The translations under genes and the position numbers were made by a program. Below, piece after piece: positions 5,069 through 5,587 of a stretch of DNA of 5,587 nt. The notes under the pieces were generated by a model, which saw only the letters and a program-made list of their open reading frames with translations, was not told the DNA's origin and searched no databases. The stretch is from Verrucomicrobiota bacterium. Lineage in GTDB: Bacteria > Verrucomicrobiota > Lentisphaeria > Oligosphaerales > Oligosphaeraceae. The DNA is taken from the NCBI GenBank assembly GCA_022709995.1, contig JAKLHU010000171.1, positions 1 through 5,587 of the forward strand. The letters are read 5' to 3'. Position 1 is the first letter of the stretch. Every line of letters begins with the position of its first letter.

Positions 5069-5587
5069 TCAATTCCACGGAATGACATAAAAGGTAATGC
5101 AGACCCAGTGGCAGACGCTGCCGCCCAGGACAAACAGGTGCCAGATGGTGTGCATGTACGGCACTTTGTCCATGACGTAAAAAATCACCCCCAGGGTATA
5201 GACGAGGCCGCCAATGACCAGCATGGCGAAACCGTCGGCCGTCAAGCCGGCGCGGATTTCGCTCCAGGCCATGACGACCACCCAGCCCATGGCCAGATAA
5301 ATCGGCAAGGAAACGTAGCCGGCGAGTTTCGGCACCGCGACTTCAAAAAGGATGCCGAGCAGAGCCAGACCCCACACCGTGCCAAAAATAATCCAGCCGG
5401 TCCGGCCATGCAGGGTGACCAGGGCAAAGGGCGTGTAGGTGCCGGCAATCAAAAGGTAAATGTTGATGTGATCAAAAATCTGCATCACCCGCTTCGCCTT
5501 CAGATTGCTGACCAGGTGATACAGAGTCGAACTGTTGTACAAAAGCACCAACGTGGCGCCATAAATGGCGCAACTGGCGACGTGCCA
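5069..5587 (-). CDS. trhA: Hemolysin III/TrhA (YqfA) family membrane protein, N-terminus outside the window
   Basis: The frame is open through the right edge. The visible start W-H-V-A-S-C-A-I-Y-G joins directly to the family motif SSTLYH, so the TTG at 5551 is not the true start. About 172 residues are visible, with roughly 45 N-terminal residues missing by comparison with the usual length. Family hallmarks are SSTLYH, FDHINIYLLIAGTYTPF, and the last-helix pattern HTIWHLFVLGGSVCHW. These carry the Ser, Asp and His residues proposed to bind metal in the related PAQR (adiponectin receptor) superfamily. Several hydrophobic stretches fit the family's seven-helix inner-membrane topology. The physiological role is poorly defined; members have been linked to haemolysis and to membrane-fluidity control. 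It would be the first of the minus-strand genes seen here. Confidence 0.9.
   Translation of the reverse strand, partial: WHVASCAIYGATLVLLYNSSTLYHLVSNLKAKRVMQIFDHINIYLLIAGTYTPFALVTLHGRTGWIIFGTVWGLALLGILFEVAVPKLAGYVSLPIYLAMGWVVVMAWSEIRAGLTADGFAMLVIGGLVYTLGVIFYVMDKVPYMHTIWHLFVLGGSVCHWVCITFYVIPWN

Noticed and set aside
3474..5085. Two long plus-strand frames (3474-4976 and 3907-5085) over the upstream region and the methyltransferase gene
   Set aside because: They run antisense through the methyltransferase motifs and through non-coding repeats, have Arg/Ala/Gly-rich composition, and match no family.
5549..5551. TTG as the start of the hemolysin III-family gene
   Set aside because: The twelve codons beyond it to the window edge encode WHVASCAIYGAT, which continues the family alignment, so the gene begins outside the window.
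1..5587. A new defence or mobile system
   Set aside because: All five genes belong to known families with ordinary housekeeping or envelope roles. No transposase, integrase, toxin-antitoxin pair, reverse transcriptase or nuclease was recognised.

Overview
The window is GC-rich (about 60 % by eye) chromosomal DNA from a bacterium with a Gram-negative envelope. It carries five recognisable protein genes, two of them cut by the window edges. The mix is a periplasmic HtrA/DegP protease, a stand-alone archaeal-type GMP synthase ATP-pyrophosphatase subunit, and a protein ending in a carbohydrate-binding-like beta-sandwich. This would suit the Planctomycetes-Verrucomicrobia-Chlamydiae group, perhaps Lentisphaerota (Victivallis-like). 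That assignment comes from protein style only and is tentative. No rRNA, tRNA, transposase, phage gene or CRISPR array was seen.

Left part, plus strand: the 3' end of a large protein gene (2-949) looks like the tail of a glycoside-hydrolase-like barrel followed by a beta-sandwich. After 37 bases, with a good ribosome binding site, comes a GuaA-type ATP-pyrophosphatase gene (987-1919). Several residues that are normally invariant in GMP synthase differ in it.

Middle: the plus-strand genes converge with a minus-strand Do-family protease gene (2111-3658). The 190-base convergent gap is unusually structured. It holds three hairpins built from the same octamer, GCCGGCCG/CGGCCGGC. The one farthest from the protease gene has a T-run in minus-strand orientation and is a convincing terminator for the protease. 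The same octamer recurs about ten more times across the window.

Right part, minus strand: a TrhA/hemolysin III-family membrane protein (5069 to the edge), then a SpoU/TrmH-family RNA ribose methyltransferase (4197-4979), then a 538-base gene-free stretch, then the protease. The gene-free stretch contains a strong hairpin, a degenerate 14-base tandem repeat, and two dyads close to the protease start that are operator candidates.

The genes look like ordinary housekeeping and envelope functions and do not form one obvious pathway. The most unusual points are the divergent GMP-synthase-like protein, the over-represented octamer with its hairpin cluster, and the repeat and dyad architecture upstream of the protease. 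I did not find convincing evidence of a new multi-gene system.
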